From: Ypsolopha sequella
Taxonomy: Eukaryota; Arthropoda; Insecta; Lepidoptera; Ypsolophidae
NCBI GenBank assembly: GCA_934047225.1
Contig: OW203991.1
Span: 9,486,001 to 9,550,000 of the forward strand
Length of the DNA: 64,000 nucleotides
Direction of reading: 5' to 3'
Positions within the stretch are counted from its first letter, which is position 1. Each line of letters starts with the position of its first letter. The notes under the pieces were generated by a model, which saw only the letters and a list, made by a program, of their open reading frames with translations, was not told where the DNA came from and searched no databases. A program made the translations under genes and the position numbers. Of the stretch, positions 33,575 through 45,802 are shown piece by piece.

Positions 33575-33861
33575 ACGGTTTCGCAGCCGGATTTTGAAAA
33601 CCCGCTTTTTTCTAATTAATCGAAATAGAACACTTAAATTCAAAATTCACTTAATGGCTATTCAACAAAACCTTATTACATATGTATTGTGTACGTTGCC
33701 ATCGCAAAGTTTTCATTGGTTTCTGTAAATTAGAATTTCAATAAATTATTATTTACAGAAATCAGTGGAAACTTTGCGATGTCAGCATAGAAAAAGGCGG
33801 GTTTAATTAGAAAAAAATTAATTAGAAAAAGGTGGGTTTTTCACAATCCGGCTGCAAAACG
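33575..33861. mobile_element. Foldback MITE, family B, copy 2
   Basis: The left arm ACGGTTTCGCAGCCGGATTT then TGAAAACCCGC..TCTAATTAATCG is mirrored by the right arm ending TTTTTCACAATCCGGCTGCA then AAACG. An inner pair (CATCGCAAAGTTTTCATTGG and GGAAACTTTGCGATG) is inverted too. Relatives: 11351 and 57506, where AAACTTTGCGATG also appears. Confidence 0.8.
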
Positions 33862-35112
33862 ATCTGCCGAATTCTACAATCTGCCCACGATATTACAATC
33901 AAAGAACAAAGAATAAACCTGGCCAACCTGCGTGTAGTGCATTTTGTCAGCGATTTGGCACGCATTACTAACTATTTAATGTATTAAAAAAAATACTTCC
34001 TTTTTGATTATTATTGGTGTTGATATGTATATTTAAATATATGTTTGGTATTAATAAGTGTGCAGAATTAAAAAAAATATTAGTTAGATGTATCCAACGA
34101 ACTGTCTAAAATAAGACTTTGGAATTATTTTATTGTTTAAATAAATATAACGAATACTCTAATATGCTCTGTTGTGAACTCAGTTGTTGTGATAAGCGTC
34201 AAATGTACAGTGGAGACCACATCAAGCTATACACTTGCAGTACGACATTAGCCCCTACAGAGAAGAATATAAGATAGGTACAAAGTCCAATGTGTCTTAC
34301 TTGATGCGGTCTTCACTGTACCTACATAGTTTTTGTACGTTAATATTGCCACTGGTAACTTTGTTATTATTTTTGTTTTTATTCAATAACTAAAATCCGC
34401 GCAGTTTCAATAAGTATTTTCATGCAATAATATTGCACCAATATATACTTTGATAATGCTTACGCTTTGCTTTTGTATACATAATTATTAGATATTATTA
34501 TGTTTGAAACATGTCTAGCAGTTGGCAATTAACTTAGTTACTAATGAGATGATATTGCTGTAATGAACCCAGTTAGTTTCGCAAGCGACAATTGTGTGCT
34601 ACCAAATATATAAACATATTTTCCTTTTTTGTTTCGCGGTTCACGAAAATGTAATAATAAAATTCTTCGTAACCGGAAACTTTTTCAACAATTCACCATT
34701 TTTGTTTTTCTTTCCAACCAACGGCGCCCGAGTTTACAAAACTTCGTCGAAGCAATGTTCACATTGCGGCGTTCGCGGGGACAAACTTTTATTTTCAGAA
34801 GAGAATTCTTCAGGACTTTGTCATAATACACAATAACTACGGATATTATGTAACGGGTTATTCGTAATTTCTGTATACATGTTTAAAATACGGCTAAAAA
34901 ATAAATAAAGACACTTTATATCATAGATTGAGACAGCAATGCTGTCTTATCGGGTTTTACTCAAAATGTAAACTGATTTTATTTCGTTTAAATGTTTCAT
35001 TTAGTTATCATTTTTCTAGGATTTTTGTGTACGACAGAATCAACTGTGAAAAAGTAAATATCGTTTAAGCAAATCGTCCGTCTGTCCATCTAGTGATATC
35101 GTTACGATATTT
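33862..35112. other. Intergenic DNA holding one small MITE
   Basis: Apart from the MITE at 34206-34320 nothing is recognised. Overlapping plus frames at 34594-34836 have no motif and no second copy; a CSHCGVRG run is suggestive of a zinc knuckle but too short to use. Confidence 0.4.
34206..34320. mobile_element. Small MITE, family D, intact copy
   Basis: The ends TACAGTGGAGACCACATCAA and TTGATGCGGTCTTCACTGTA are complements with two mismatches over 21 bp. It is 115 bp long. The same element at 56022-56373 is interrupted by a family C MITE, which confirms the unit length. Confidence 0.85.
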
Positions 35113-36285
35113 ATAGCCCAAGATCCCACCGTAAAATTCGGCACATCCGTTTTTAATCGAAATGTGATTTAAATAAAATATTACACATGGGGTAATACAC
35201 CTCCGCAGGGTAACAATTAGGGTTGCCAACTCTAGGAATGAGATTTTCGGGATTTAATGGAATAAATATCGGGACAACCAAAATAAAATCGAGACTTCTT
35301 AAAAAAGATTTTTATCATAATAAACTACAAAAGTTGGAAAATTTCCTTTTCTAAAAATATTTCAACCAAAAAACGTCAACGTCAACGTCAAGCAGACATA
35401 TATTTTTTCGGCATTTTTATTATTTAATATTTTTTAGTCTTAGGACTGCGAAAGAAAAACAAATTATTCACAAAATAAATATTTCAACCAATACATAATA
35501 TGTTTTTGATGAATCTTTGTGAATTTTATTGAATAATAATCGTGAAAATATTTAACAGAGTATAAAAATAACTTACCTTGACTAAAATTTAGTCTATGCT
35601 AAAATTAAATTATATCTGATATTGAACTAAACAAATAACGTTAAACTTTTGTTCTGAAATGAATATTCTTTTGGTATTTGGCACATTTTATACATTTCCG
35701 TAAGTAATCGAAAAATTCAGAGAATGTTAGTTGAATGAAAAATTGGTAAATGTTGAAAATCGGGACAACTAGCGTCCTGCCAGCCCCGTTGTCGGGACAC
35801 GGAACACAGGGGCCTGAAATCGGGATATCCAGATTAAATCAGGACAGTTGGCAAACCTAGTTGCAATGCCAAATCTTGGCACAATACATTTAAATTCCAT
35901 TCATTTCACAAAGCACGTAAACCAAGCCGTTAAGACATTGCAATAAGGGTTATGACTAGAAACTAGATGAGCAATCTAAATTTAATTAAATATATTGTTA
36001 TTCATTCGTTTTAATTAATTCCAAATAATTAAACGTAATTTTCATTCAAATTCATGAATCATAATATTTTTAATTAAAGTTCTTAGTTCACACTCGTAAC
36101 CTTTATTGCAACGTCTTAACGGCTTGATTTGCCGTGATTCGTGAAATGAATGGAGCGAATGAGTAAATACACATGATTTTGCATGGCAACCCTGTGGTGT
36201 ATAGCCCTATGTGTAATCTTTCATTTAAATATTTTTTTGATTAATAGCAGATAGGTACAAAATTTTACGGTGGTGTCTTGGGCTA
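35113..36285. mobile_element. Palindromic element (family E) split by a hAT-like MITE
   Basis: The left end TAGCCCAAGATCCCACCGTA then AAATT mirrors the right end AATTTTACGGTGGTGTCTTG then GGCTA. Further inside, CCATTCATTTCAC..AGCACG and AAGCCGTTAAGACATTGCAA mirror TTGCAACGTCTTAACGGCTT and GTGAAATGAATGG. After removing the 642-bp insertion (35218-35859) the host is about 530 bp with arms of over 200 bp, diverged. Flanking TA bases are possible target sites. Confidence 0.8.
35218..35859. mobile_element. hAT-like MITE nested in family E element
   Basis: The ends TAGGGTTGCCAACT and AGTTGGCAAACCTA are complements with one mismatch. The flanks GTAACAAT (35210-35217) and GTTGCAAT (35860-35867) agree at six of eight bases, consistent with an old 8-bp hAT target duplication. 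A short CGTCAA tandem (35373-35390) lies inside. The inverted GGGACAACC/GGGACAACT blocks make additional internal symmetry. No transposase. Confidence 0.75.
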
Positions 36286-36689
36286 TTAGGCAAAGATTTG
36301 AAATACAGAGGTTTCAGCTTCCTGTAATACTTTTCTGTGAACTTTTCTAGAGAAACTTTTTCAATTATTTAAATGTCCGTTTTCCGTTTGTATGTTATTT
36401 AGTTAATAGTTTTTATAGCTTTTTGTTTAATATGGGTACCTAGGTTGATAATAAGGAGAAATGAGTTTCAAAGACAACACGAAATAAACTTACAAACAGA
36501 TTGAAACATAATATAGAATAAATAGTTTCGGTTTCAGCGTAAGACTATTTAGACATTTAATCGCGAATTAAAAACAAATTTACAGAATTGGCCTTCTCAA
36601 GGAATTTGAATACAGAATAAATAGTTTCAGCATGTTCTCACGACAATACGATTTGGATATTCTATCTGCATACATACATCCATATACCC

Positions 36690-36830
36690 ACGCCTGTCTC
36701 CCAGAGGGGTAGGCAGATACTACAGATTTCCATTTGCTACGATCCTGACACATCTCTTTCGCCACTTCCATATTCATCAATTTAGTCATACAAGCTCTTC
36801 TATTCTGGGTACTTTAGACATTGCCCTTCC
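36690..36830 (-). pseudogene. Retroelement C-terminal relic (SAYPSG type), second copy
   Basis: The minus strand reads TKLMNMEVAKEMCQDRSKWK then SVVSAYPSGRQA, matching 14877-15128 over its last 45 codons; the AAAGTACCCAGAATAGAAGA part upstream also matches at DNA level but is out of frame. It reads through the stop seen in the other copy. Confidence 0.6.
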
Positions 36831-36847
36831 ATTCCATTCCATTCCAT
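36821..36847. repeat. Short ATTCC microsatellite
   Basis: CATTCC-type units repeat about four times (TTCCATTCCATTCCATTCCA). It overlaps the edge of the retroelement relic. Confidence 0.7.
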
Positions 36848-38090
36848 TGCCATATGTCATCAATTTTGTAATTTTGTCTATTTTTGCGAAATCAATTTAC
36901 AGACATGACCTTCTTCAACTTCTATTAGTAATAGTGTATGTAGATTACTAAATATCAAAGCAAGAATCGTTATTTTGATCAACATCGTGGCAAGAAAATC
37001 CTTGAAAACCCCGATTTCGTTCGACCTTTGTGGCTATGTATAACAAAACCGAACAAATAATTACATACGATCAGCGTTTAAATAAATAACGACTATTCAC
37101 CCCCATGTTACTTCGATTAGGTTTGGTTTACATAAAATATGTAAACACACGTGTACAACATGTACTTTAAAACATACAAAAACAATGAAATTTTACTTGA
37201 TCCTGCTTCAATTTAATTGAATAACTTTTTCGAAATTCTTTTCTGTTTTTTTTTTTTTATAAAATTGTTTGGTTATATTTCTGCTCATTTGTATCTCAAT
37301 CGGCCAAACTTTTTATTAAATTATTAATTAATTACAACAAAACGCACAGCAAAAGTTATCAAATTTTAACAACATTAACTTCTTAGGCCAATTACGGGCT
37401 TATTTTATCCTTACTATACAAATATATACATAGAAACATAATGTTTACAAAAAAATGAAAATGCTACAAAAATTTAATTAAAATCAAAATTGTTATACGT
37501 TAGAAGTTGAATGAAAAACGAAAGAAAAAAAAAATGAGCTTTGTGGATTGAAGGACGAACAGGTAGACAAATAGACACAATTTCCGGACGGAACCCTACA
37601 AAATACTTTGCATATAATTAATCTGTAAGCTGGTTCCAAATCACAATCAAGACCGTAATCTATTGTTTTACTATTAAAAGAAAGAAAATAATAATTAACT
37701 TAACGATAATAAATATAATCTAATGTATAAGTTGAAGGAAATAACATATACATAACATTTTGTATAAATATCTAAGAAATAGAGGATGAACAGAGAAGAA
37801 CATTCTCTTAAACCATGGACGAATAAATACTATTTCATATTATATATATAAATACCTTTACTAAAAAAGAAAGTCATTTCTAATTAGCCGTGAATTCGAT
37901 TGTTTTGAACTAGTAGCTCCATCTTGCTACAAAATTTGAACTAAAACTCAAGTTACGGTTGAAAGTATGACGCTTGGTGGTCCTCTTGGTTTATTTCGTT
38001 CATGCTTAAACTCAAAAAAACCTTCTGGTTTCATTACATTCAAATACCAAAACTGAAAAAAAAGCCGATCTATTGAAGTAATGCCACAAA
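36848..38090. other. Intergenic DNA, nothing firm
   Basis: A GGACGGAACCCTACAAA phrase at 37587 is probably a fragment of the GGGTTCCG family. Otherwise AT-rich without recognisable features. Confidence 0.4.
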
Positions 38091-38434
38091 AACTTTTAAC
38101 AAAAAAATAGCAACCGACTTCAATAGTAACAACAGTCATTCACTAAAAAGTTAATAATAATTCTATAAAGACCGATGGTACCGAAGCAACACTTTTGCTG
38201 ACTTCCTTCTTCCAGAAACAATATGTTATCTAGAAGTCGGCGTTCTTATATTGGTATTTATGTTGCTATATCGTAGGAAATACGCCGACTTCTAGATAAC
38301 ATATTGTTTCAGGAAGAAGGAAGTCAGCAAAAGTGTTGCTTCGGTACCATCGGTCTTTATAGAATTATTATTAACTTTTTAGTGAGATACTGCTGTTACT
38401 ATTGAAGTCGGTTGCTATTTTTTTGTTAAAAGTT
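38091..38434. repeat. 344-bp palindrome (153-bp arms, 38-bp loop)
   Basis: Bases 38091-38243 and 38282-38434 are reverse complements with about five mismatches and no indel; the spacer is 38244-38281. The outer part contains GCAACCGACTTCAATAGTAA and its complement. A GAAGTCGGTTAAAAA end at 39226-39240 resembles the same terminus, so palindrome, tandem array and closing repeat may be one composite element of about 1.15 kb. Confidence 0.88.
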
Positions 38435-38566
38435 TATTTTATTTCACATTTTTTAGTGTTGCTGGGTTAAATTGTGAAGTATGGGTAGTTCTTGCAAACG
38501 TGGTGTTAATATGAAACGAAATTCAAGTCAGTATATGTAGCTATGTTTGAGTAGCTTCCTGCTATC

Positions 38567-39050
38567 AGCACCCTAACACAACATGATTACCGCAATCCCG
38601 AGTTATGTGCTGTCATTCGTTGAAGAGTTCTACGGTGATGAAGCCAAGATCGAAGGTCAGGTGGGTATACTGGCAATTTTCAAGCAATGCCCTGCAATGA
38701 GCACCCTAACACAAATTAATTACCGCAATCCAAATTTATGTGCTGTCATCCGTTGAGGAGTTCTATGGTGATGAAGCCAGAATCGAAGGTCAGGAGGGTA
38801 TTCTGATAATCTCCAAGTAATACCCTTGAGTTAGCACCCTAACGCAGTGATTGCCGCAATCTCGAGTTATGTGCTCTGATCCGTTGAGGAGTTCTATGGT
38901 GAATATGGTGATGAAGCCAGGATCGAAGGTCAGGTGGAAGAATGTCAATTTTCAAGTAATACCTTGTAATCAGCACTCAGGTACAAAGCGATTACCTCAA
39001 TTTCGAGAGGTATGCTGTTATTTTCTGAGGAGTTCTACTGCCTATCTCTG
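38567..39050 (+). repeat. Tandem array, about 133-bp unit, 3.7 units
   Basis: AGCACCCTAACAC-type starts at 38567, 38700, 38833 and 38972. Each unit carries ATTACCGCAATC, GTTATGTGCTGTCAT, GAGGAGTTCTATGGTGATGA and GGATCGAAGGTCAGGTGG. The third unit has an extra duplicated GGTGAATAT. Small plus-strand frames here are by-products. Confidence 0.85.
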
Positions 39051-39240
39051 AAGACCTTCATCAGATCATGACCAATCCCAAAATGGGACCTACCTGGAAG
39101 TACACTCTTTCAAACAAAAAAAGAATTGTTCAAATCGGTTCAGAAATGACGGAGTTATGGAGTAACAACGCCAAAAAAAAAAAAAAAAAAAAAAACATAC
39201 AGTCGAATTGAGAACCGCCTCCTTTTTGAAGTCGGTTAAA
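39045..39240 (+). repeat. Dispersed repeat, partner of 19490-19690
   Basis: CTGAAGACCTTCATCAGATC then CCTACCTGGAAGTACACTCT and a final GAAGTCGGTTAAAAA match 19490-19690. A long poly-A tract (39173-39194) interrupts it. Confidence 0.7.
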
Positions 39241-39589
39241 AACACGGTCAGATACCAAAACTTTGCCAAACGGTACGGAAGTCCATTTAAAATAAAACCC
39301 AATTTAGTAAAACTCATTTTTTAAGGGTTTTCAATCCAATTACAAAAGCTTTCATGTATAAAAAATACCTTTACAAGGTTTAATCAAAGCGTGCGTGTTA
39401 CATGTGATTGAAATCACGCTATTTTTGTGTTACATTTTTTATATCTGGAATATTTCGAAGAGTTTTGTGTAACACTTTTCGTTTATTGTGTTTCAAACAT
39501 GGTGGCATGTATTTGTGTGTTTCTTTTAACGAATATTTCTCGAGTTGTGCTGGTTACAGGACTTTAGTATTAAAGGTGCTATAAGTAGA

Positions 39590-40195
39590 GCAATAATATA
39601 GCTCGTTTATTCTTATTGCACACAGAAAACTTAATTCTAAATTATATAATACAATGGCGTGCTTATCTCAATAATGAGATTTCTTCCAGCAAACCAAGGG
39701 TGATAAGGAAATTTCAAATAAATAAGATATTCATATTGTGCACGATAATACTTATACAGAAACAAGATTAAATTAATAGTAGATACCTAATTAGTAAAAA
39801 ATAATAACAAACTACATAAAATGTACATGCCTACATAGTATAAATAAATATAACAATACATATTCAGTAAATAAATACACAATAAATTATATATATACAT
39901 ACACCTACAGGATAGGTTGTCGAAGATAGTGCTCTTTTATTTTCCTTTTGAATACACCAATGGAGGGGCTATCCCTGATAGTGTGAGGAAGGGAGTTCCA
40001 CAGTTTGATGGACTTAACAGTGAAAGAGTTTCCATACGCCCCGGTGTTATGAGAAGGTGGTTTTAAAAGTGAGACTGTATGAGAGCTATAACTGTACATG
40101 ATCATTTCTATAGCTTGTTCAAAACAAATTTGACAGGCAGCCCAATGGCGTTGCGAGTTGCATTTCACTACGCCGCTGTACCAAAAAAAAGTTAG
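39590..40195 (-). mobile_element. LINE 3' end (Jockey/CR1-like), minus strand
   Basis: The minus frame ending at 39905 reads GAYGNSFTVKSIKLWNSLPH then TIRDSPSIGVFKRKIKEHYL, the typical C-terminus after the reverse transcriptase in insect Jockey/CR1-group LINEs. The initial Met given by a plain frame search is a GTG, so the relic simply starts mid-protein. The 3' UTR runs left with TTTGCTGGAAGAAATCTCAT and TGTGTGCAATAAGAATAAAC, resembling the copy at 42545. It is 5'-truncated as usual for LINEs. Confidence 0.75.
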
Positions 40196-40313
40196 GGGAA
40201 ATGCGTCATCCTTGAATCTGTCTATTTGTCCGCATTATATGGTACTTTAAAACTACTCTCCCGTTTAAAATAAAATTGCTCTTATGACTGCGGAAAAACT
40301 GGTTCAAACCTTA
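40196..40313. other. Short spacer between two LINE fragments
   Basis: No feature recognised. Confidence 0.3.
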
Positions 40314-41381
40314 AATAATAAATAATAATATAATAATAAATTTCTTTATTGACACAGATTATAACAAATAAAATTAACAAAAATATCAGAGATCAGCTTA
40401 ATTATTACACAAGATAAGTAGTTGCTCTGACACCTAAGGTAAGAAAGTATCTTGAGATTTAGGTGTCAGCGCCCTCCCTATGGTTGACCTTAGCTTATGG
40501 ACAACAATGTAGACTTTACAAGATAAAGTGCTCAACATTTAATTTTATACAAGAATAGATAATATTATCAAATGAATTAAATTAATAAGGTGCATTGTTA
40601 CATTAAATTATCAAAATACAAAAACATGGTTAATTATATTGAATAACATGCAGTGTTAGTATTTGTTGTGATAGGTGTGTGCATGCGAGAGGGTGTGTGT
40701 GAGGGTATGAGGGTATGTGTGAGTGAGTGAGGGTGTATATGCATATGAGAAATGAATTAAAGAAGTACTGAAGAAGAGGAGAACAAAGTTGTGTTATAGC
40801 TGAGTACGAGTTGATTAAGATTGAATAGCAAGCAATTTTTCTGTTTCGTCATAATTTAACCCAAGTAACCATTGGGAAATAACCTTTTTGCAATGAGATT
40901 TATTCAGATGAAAGATGGGATTTGTCTGACTAATTTTATTGTAAAGTCGTGAACTTGCTATTTCAAAATTATTTTGGGCAAGCTTAGTTTTATGGGTGGG
41001 TATATTGCAGACGCGGTCAATTCTTCGTTTGTTGGTCATGTGTGAGCGATCGTACGTTAAGGAGGAATGTTTAATGAGGACGATGTGCAGAACATAGAGC
41101 TGCCTAACGGTCAGGACCTTTAATTCTTCATACAGGACTGCAGTGGGATATCGGAGAGGTTTATATGTCATGACCTTTAGAACAGCTCTCTGTGCCCGCT
41201 CCAAACGTATGAATGCTGTTTTATCAGCAGCACCCCAAACTGGAATACAGTAGCTAAGGATGGATTGGGCCAGAGCTAGATACACTGCTTTAAGTATTTG
41301 GGGGTTGGCAGCAGATCTCAATTTCCTGAAAACAAAGATAAGCTTTCGTACTCGTGAGGTCAGAGCTTCAATGTGCTGGGA
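40314..41381 (-). mobile_element. LINE 3' end with post-RT coding region, minus strand
   Basis: The open minus frame runs from 41381 to a stop at 40815, about 188 codons, reading QHIEALTSRVRKLIFVFRKL, then RSAANPQILKAVYLALAQSI, LSYCIPVWGAADKTAFIRLE and RAQRAVLKV. The LALAQSxLSYCIPVWG and RAQRAVLK blocks are characteristic of the region just after the reverse transcriptase catalytic domain in insect Jockey/CR1-type LINEs. A 3' UTR of about 490 bp ends in GTCAATAAAGAAATTTATTA then a TAT/TTA repeat tail at 40314-40340. It is 5'-truncated at an (AAT)n run. The uninterrupted 188 codons imply a fairly young insertion. Confidence 0.85.
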
Positions 41382-42544
41382 TAATAAAATAAAAGGGATA
41401 ATAATCTTAAAGGGATAATACTAAGTTAATAATCTTAAAACTCTGTTTTATTATAATCAAACTATTTTTATTTCCCGAAAAATATACATTTTGTAAAATA
41501 ATCGAAAGGATCTATTTAATTTTATGATTGGATTTTTTACTTCAGAGCTTCGCGTGAGATTGGGGATGAAAGATTTCGATTCCAATCTGTACATCTTTTG
41601 ATCTGCCCAAAAAATAAGGGTAATCCTAAAGTAACGAATCTACAGGTCAGTATTTTGGCTGTTTAAAACGTTTTTTACACCCAATCCACTTTTTAAAAAA
41701 AACGTTTTGAAATATTTTAATATGTTCTAGTGACTTAGAATATAACACTTTATTAGACCAAATCACTTGTTATATATTCGGCTGGTTGAGTACATCTACA
41801 ATTATTATCGTTAAGGGCTAAAATAACATTTGTTTTTTCTTTTCGATTTAACTAGTCTTTTCAAATTTATTTCAACGATAACAGCTCATCTCCTTTTGAA
41901 ATATTATTATTTATATTACAAACAGAAAAACAAACGATGAGCTGTATAATACAGCCTGTATTGAATAGAAAAAGCAGAAAAGAAGAAAGAAAGACACGCC
42001 AGGTGTATTAAATTCTTTAACACGAAATAAAGGTCAACTGTATATGAAATATTATTTAAATATATACAATTTTGTATTGATGATTAACATTTTAGATTCA
42101 CGTAAAAATATCACATCTGTTATACCACGAATGTATTGAAACTGGCGCGAGATAATCGTGTAATTTGAGTAAGTAATCTACACAAATGTTTTTTTATTTT
42201 GACATTGATTATATTAATGTTATCTATCTAAACAGAATCCTTAAAACTATCGTACATTGTGTACCACTAAAAATCTGCCAACACAACTTCCCGTAAATAG
42301 GCACGCTTTTATCTTGAAACCGAAAGATTTTTCCTTTCACGCTTTGACCACGTGTAGTATTAACCTTTTATTGGTGTATGAGTTTCCTTTAGAGCTTGAA
42401 AGAACAATTTTTAAGCAAAAGGCTTTTGAGAAGCACTTTTATATTCATGAACGAAGGTCTGTCATTGGTAGAATTGGTTGAGAGAGATTTTCTAACATGA
42501 TCCTTAAATTTTATTACTTAATATGTGAAAAAAAATATTTGAAC
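41382..42544. other. Intergenic DNA with possible LINE scraps
   Basis: The plus frame 42257-42481 ends FYIHERRSVIGRIG just before the LINE piece at 42545. It may be part of the same element out of frame, but I cannot confirm it. The rest is AT-rich and unexplained. Confidence 0.4.
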
Positions 42545-43078
42545 TGTATGTGTCGCAGGGAACCAACTCATTACACGGAACGTTACTCTGGATCTTTTAC
42601 AGTGGACGCTGTCCGTCTTTGGAATGATCTTTCACACTCCCTTAAAAGTCTTCCCTCAAACGTTTCCTTCAAATTCAACTTGAAGAAGCACTTTTTGTCC
42701 TTTCAGCAGCTCTAGCTACTAGTATGTATGTATCGTACGTATTTATGTAGTGTATCATATCTAAATACATATAATATATATATTATTTTAGTACCTACTC
42801 TTTGTTAAGTTTTAGACCGTTAGGTCGTTAGGTATACTTTTAGGTTAGTAGTGTATGTTGACTATTATATTTATTATAGTTACACACATATTTATATCAC
42901 TCTTTATGCACTTATTTTAAATTTTAATAAGCCAATGTATAATGTTTCTTCATCTCTGTAATTTATGGTTGACTGGAAGAAATTTCTTTCAGAAATAAGT
43001 CCGCCTTTGTCCTGTATTTCTCTTTATTCTAATCTGTATTTATCTGTGTTTTTGTGTGCAATAAATTATTATTATTAT
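42545..43078 (+). mobile_element. LINE 3' end (Jockey/CR1-like), plus strand
   Basis: The frame to 42715 reads REPTHYTERYSGSFTVDAVR then LWNDLSHSLKSLPSNVSFKF and NLKKHFLSFQQL, the same C-terminal pattern as 39905-40168 (SFTVxxxxLWNxLxxxxxxxxS). The 3' UTR contains GACTGGAAGAAATTTCTTTC, AAGTCCGCCTTTGT and GTGTGCAATAAATTATTATT then an ATT tail. Confidence 0.8.
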
Positions 43079-43630
43079 TACACAATGCGATTTAACATTG
43101 TAGTTTAATCAATGTAGATAATCTGCTTGAATGGTTAATTAAAGAAGTTCTAAAATATATTGTCCACGTTTATCAAATTTTCCACAGATTTCAAATCGTT
43201 TATTGTACACAACAAAACGTATTACAAGTATTGTTAATCTTACAGTTTAATCAAAAGTTGAGCTTATATCTGAAAGAGATTTCTACCAGCAAACCCTTGT
43301 GTGATAGAAGCGATTAAATAAAAAGTAAGCGTTTCATATGTGTATACAAAGATAAAATACTCTTAAAAACCCATGATAAAAAAAAATTTACACTTTTCCA
43401 TTCCATTTATTTATACCACAATAAAAAAAAATTACATGTACGGCCAATCGTTACCAATTACCCAAAATTTTGGTTTGTCTCGCTATCCAGTTATTCAAAG
43501 AATTGTCTACTTTAAAATGTAAGTTATACTAAAAACCTACAATGATTGTTATATAAAGTTAAAAATTAAACAGGGAAGGTAGACAGCCAGCACCATTCTG
43601 TAGTAATGAGATACTTCTAATATAACATTA
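43079..43630. other. Intergenic DNA with a LINE 3' UTR scrap
   Basis: GAGATTTCTACCAGCAAACC at 43279 matches the 3' UTR block at 39680 (GAGATTTCTTCCAGCAAACC), both in minus orientation. Nothing else. Confidence 0.45.
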
Positions 43631-43938
43631 TTAAGGGGCTCTACAATGCTAAACATCAGTTTTGCGTTGGATTCAGTTCCGTCTATGTAGACGGTAAAAA
43701 TTTAAAAAAAACACGTCATTTTTTTTTCTCGAGACAATTATTAATAACACTTTATAAATAAACATACATTCAATATTTTTTTTATTTAATTAGAAAATTA
43801 TAGTTAATGTCCTAATGTAGCCGCGATTTCAAAATAACTGAAGTTTTTCGTTTGCGATATTTGCTTAGAGCAGGATAGACAGTTAAAAAACAAAAGCGTT
43901 AGAGCATGACTGAGTTTTTGCATTGTGCAGCCCCTTAA
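43631..43938 (+). mobile_element. MITE, TTAAGGGGCT family, uninterrupted copy
   Basis: Ends TTAAGGGGCTCTACAATGCT (43631) and CATTGTGCAGCCCCTTAA (43938). Internal GGATTCAGTTCCGTCTATGT and TTTCAAAATAACTGAAGTTT match 16488-17069. At 308 bp it gives the unit length and shows what the host looks like without the nested MITE. The 79-codon minus frame here is a by-product. Confidence 0.88.
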
Positions 43939-45802
43939 GAGAATAGTTTCCGCAAAACCATAAGTTATTCTTCCTGGTTTGAAGAATCTAGCAATACTAC
44001 GTAAAAAAGAAAAAAACGTTTTACTTCCAGGAATATAATACACACTTATATCGAAACAGAGTCCTCAGAAGCCATTCCAATATTGATAAATAAAATACCA
44101 AAGAGTGCTCTAAAAAAAGTTTTCATGTCGAGGTTTAAGATTATTAGAACAAATATCCGTTTATATTATTCATGGATTAAATTCTGTATAAACTTTATAA
44201 AAAAATTTAACAGGGCAGATATTTCATACCACTGGTTTTATTAAAACAATAAAATTAGTGAAAAAAGTCGTCATTTTGGCTTTTTTCCAGGATCCGCCCC
44301 TCTCGCACTGCGGGTCTTTCCGCATGGAGTAACCTGTCCTCTTAAATATTAAAATGTTGGTGTGTGTAACATATAAGCAAATGTGTGCGAATTAATATAA
44401 ATATACAATTTCGTGTATCGAATACACGTCCATTGTTCTTCAATTGTTTTTTTTTAATGCGACGAAGAAAAAGTCCATTTCACCTTCAGTTACGTCACAC
44501 ATTTCCAAAGGCATATTTTATTCCTTGGACGTATCCTAATGCCTGACATTGATCCGACTTTTCAATCAAATATGATGATGTCACTGTAAATACCAAAATA
44601 CTATAATATAGGTTTAAAAGAACGAAAAAAATGTATAATTGAAATAACAAACCTATACGATTGATTTATTCCAAGAAGCAGACAAAAAACAACTCAATTT
44701 CGTTTATATTTTATGAGATGGTAAAAATGATTTTTTGGGCCATCGAATACCGAGGCATCGCTTTTGATTCAAAACACGAACAATACCTACGTATTTGTGG
44801 AATCTGTTAAATTATGTACTTTTTTTATTTCATAAAATTTACTTTAGATTCTAATGAAGACTGTTTTGGAAAAACAATCAATGTCCAACTTTTTCAAATT
44901 TGTTTTTTTTTCGCTCTATGGATTCTCTTTTGTACATATATAATGATCTGGTAATATTAGAATCAGCAAAAACAACCAAAGTACATTTAAAATGTAGCTA
45001 CAAAAACAGAGTGCTACCGGAAAACTAGTGTCAGTAACGTTTCTATAAAGAATAGCCAATAACTTAACAAAAATTTTTTAACTTTTTATTTACAAAATTG
45101 AGTATTTTCATATATCCATGTTTAATAAAAAAAAAAACAAAAATAAGGATTTTTCCATGTAGCTAATTTTATAAGGTTTTATTTACCTATGCCCAATAGT
45201 GGGTAGATGTGGGCTGATTGATCTTGATATTTACTTCCTGTAAAATGTCAGAAAAGTGACACTGGTTGTTTTTCCAAAACACCCTTCAATTGGGTACGAC
45301 TAAGATTCAAATTAGATTTAAACAGAACAAAAATTGTTTGAAATTTCAATTATATTTAAACAAAGCAAAAATTATTTTTGTATGCAGATAAAAATAAAAT
45401 GTAAAAATGAATACTTATTATAATTAATTAAATTTTCACTAGTAATGTTGGCGTACGTAATTGGTGCACGAATATCAAATTACACTCCAACTTAATACGA
45501 CGACGGTAATTAACAGAACCGTTGATACGAGTAAGCATTTTCAGGAGGTTAACTGTAATCCTGTCAGGTTATGTGTTGCCAGGAAAATACAATTAATTTG
45601 ATTAAGAGGATGGCCTACCATTTTTTTTTTGTTTCCTGCCAGCACTATGAGTCCAATGCCAAAGACCTTATTTGCTTTTGATAGAAGCGATTATATGTTG
45701 GCCTCTTTTTCTTGGACGCGTAATACTAATGATCACGCAGCGAAATAACTAATTTGTGTGTAACTAATTTAGCTAATAGTCTTAAAAATAAGTCTTAAAA
45801 TA
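43939..45802. other. Intergenic DNA with one dispersed repeat
   Basis: It holds the repeat at 44480-44700 and, at about 45187-45225, CTATGCCCAATAGTGGGTAG then ATGTGGGCTGAT, a phrase common at retroelement tails in Lepidoptera. Nothing else recognised. Confidence 0.45.
44480..44700 (+). repeat. Dispersed repeat, partner of 22470-22700
   Basis: Same block order as 22470-22700 (TTACGTCACACATTTCC, ATGATGATGTCACTGTAAAT, GTTTAAAAGAACGAAAAAAA, AAGCAGACAAAAAAC). Diverged, direct orientation. Confidence 0.65.

Noticed and set aside
34594..34836. Small zinc-binding protein
   Set aside because: Only a single CSHCG run, two overlapping competing frames, and no flanking support.
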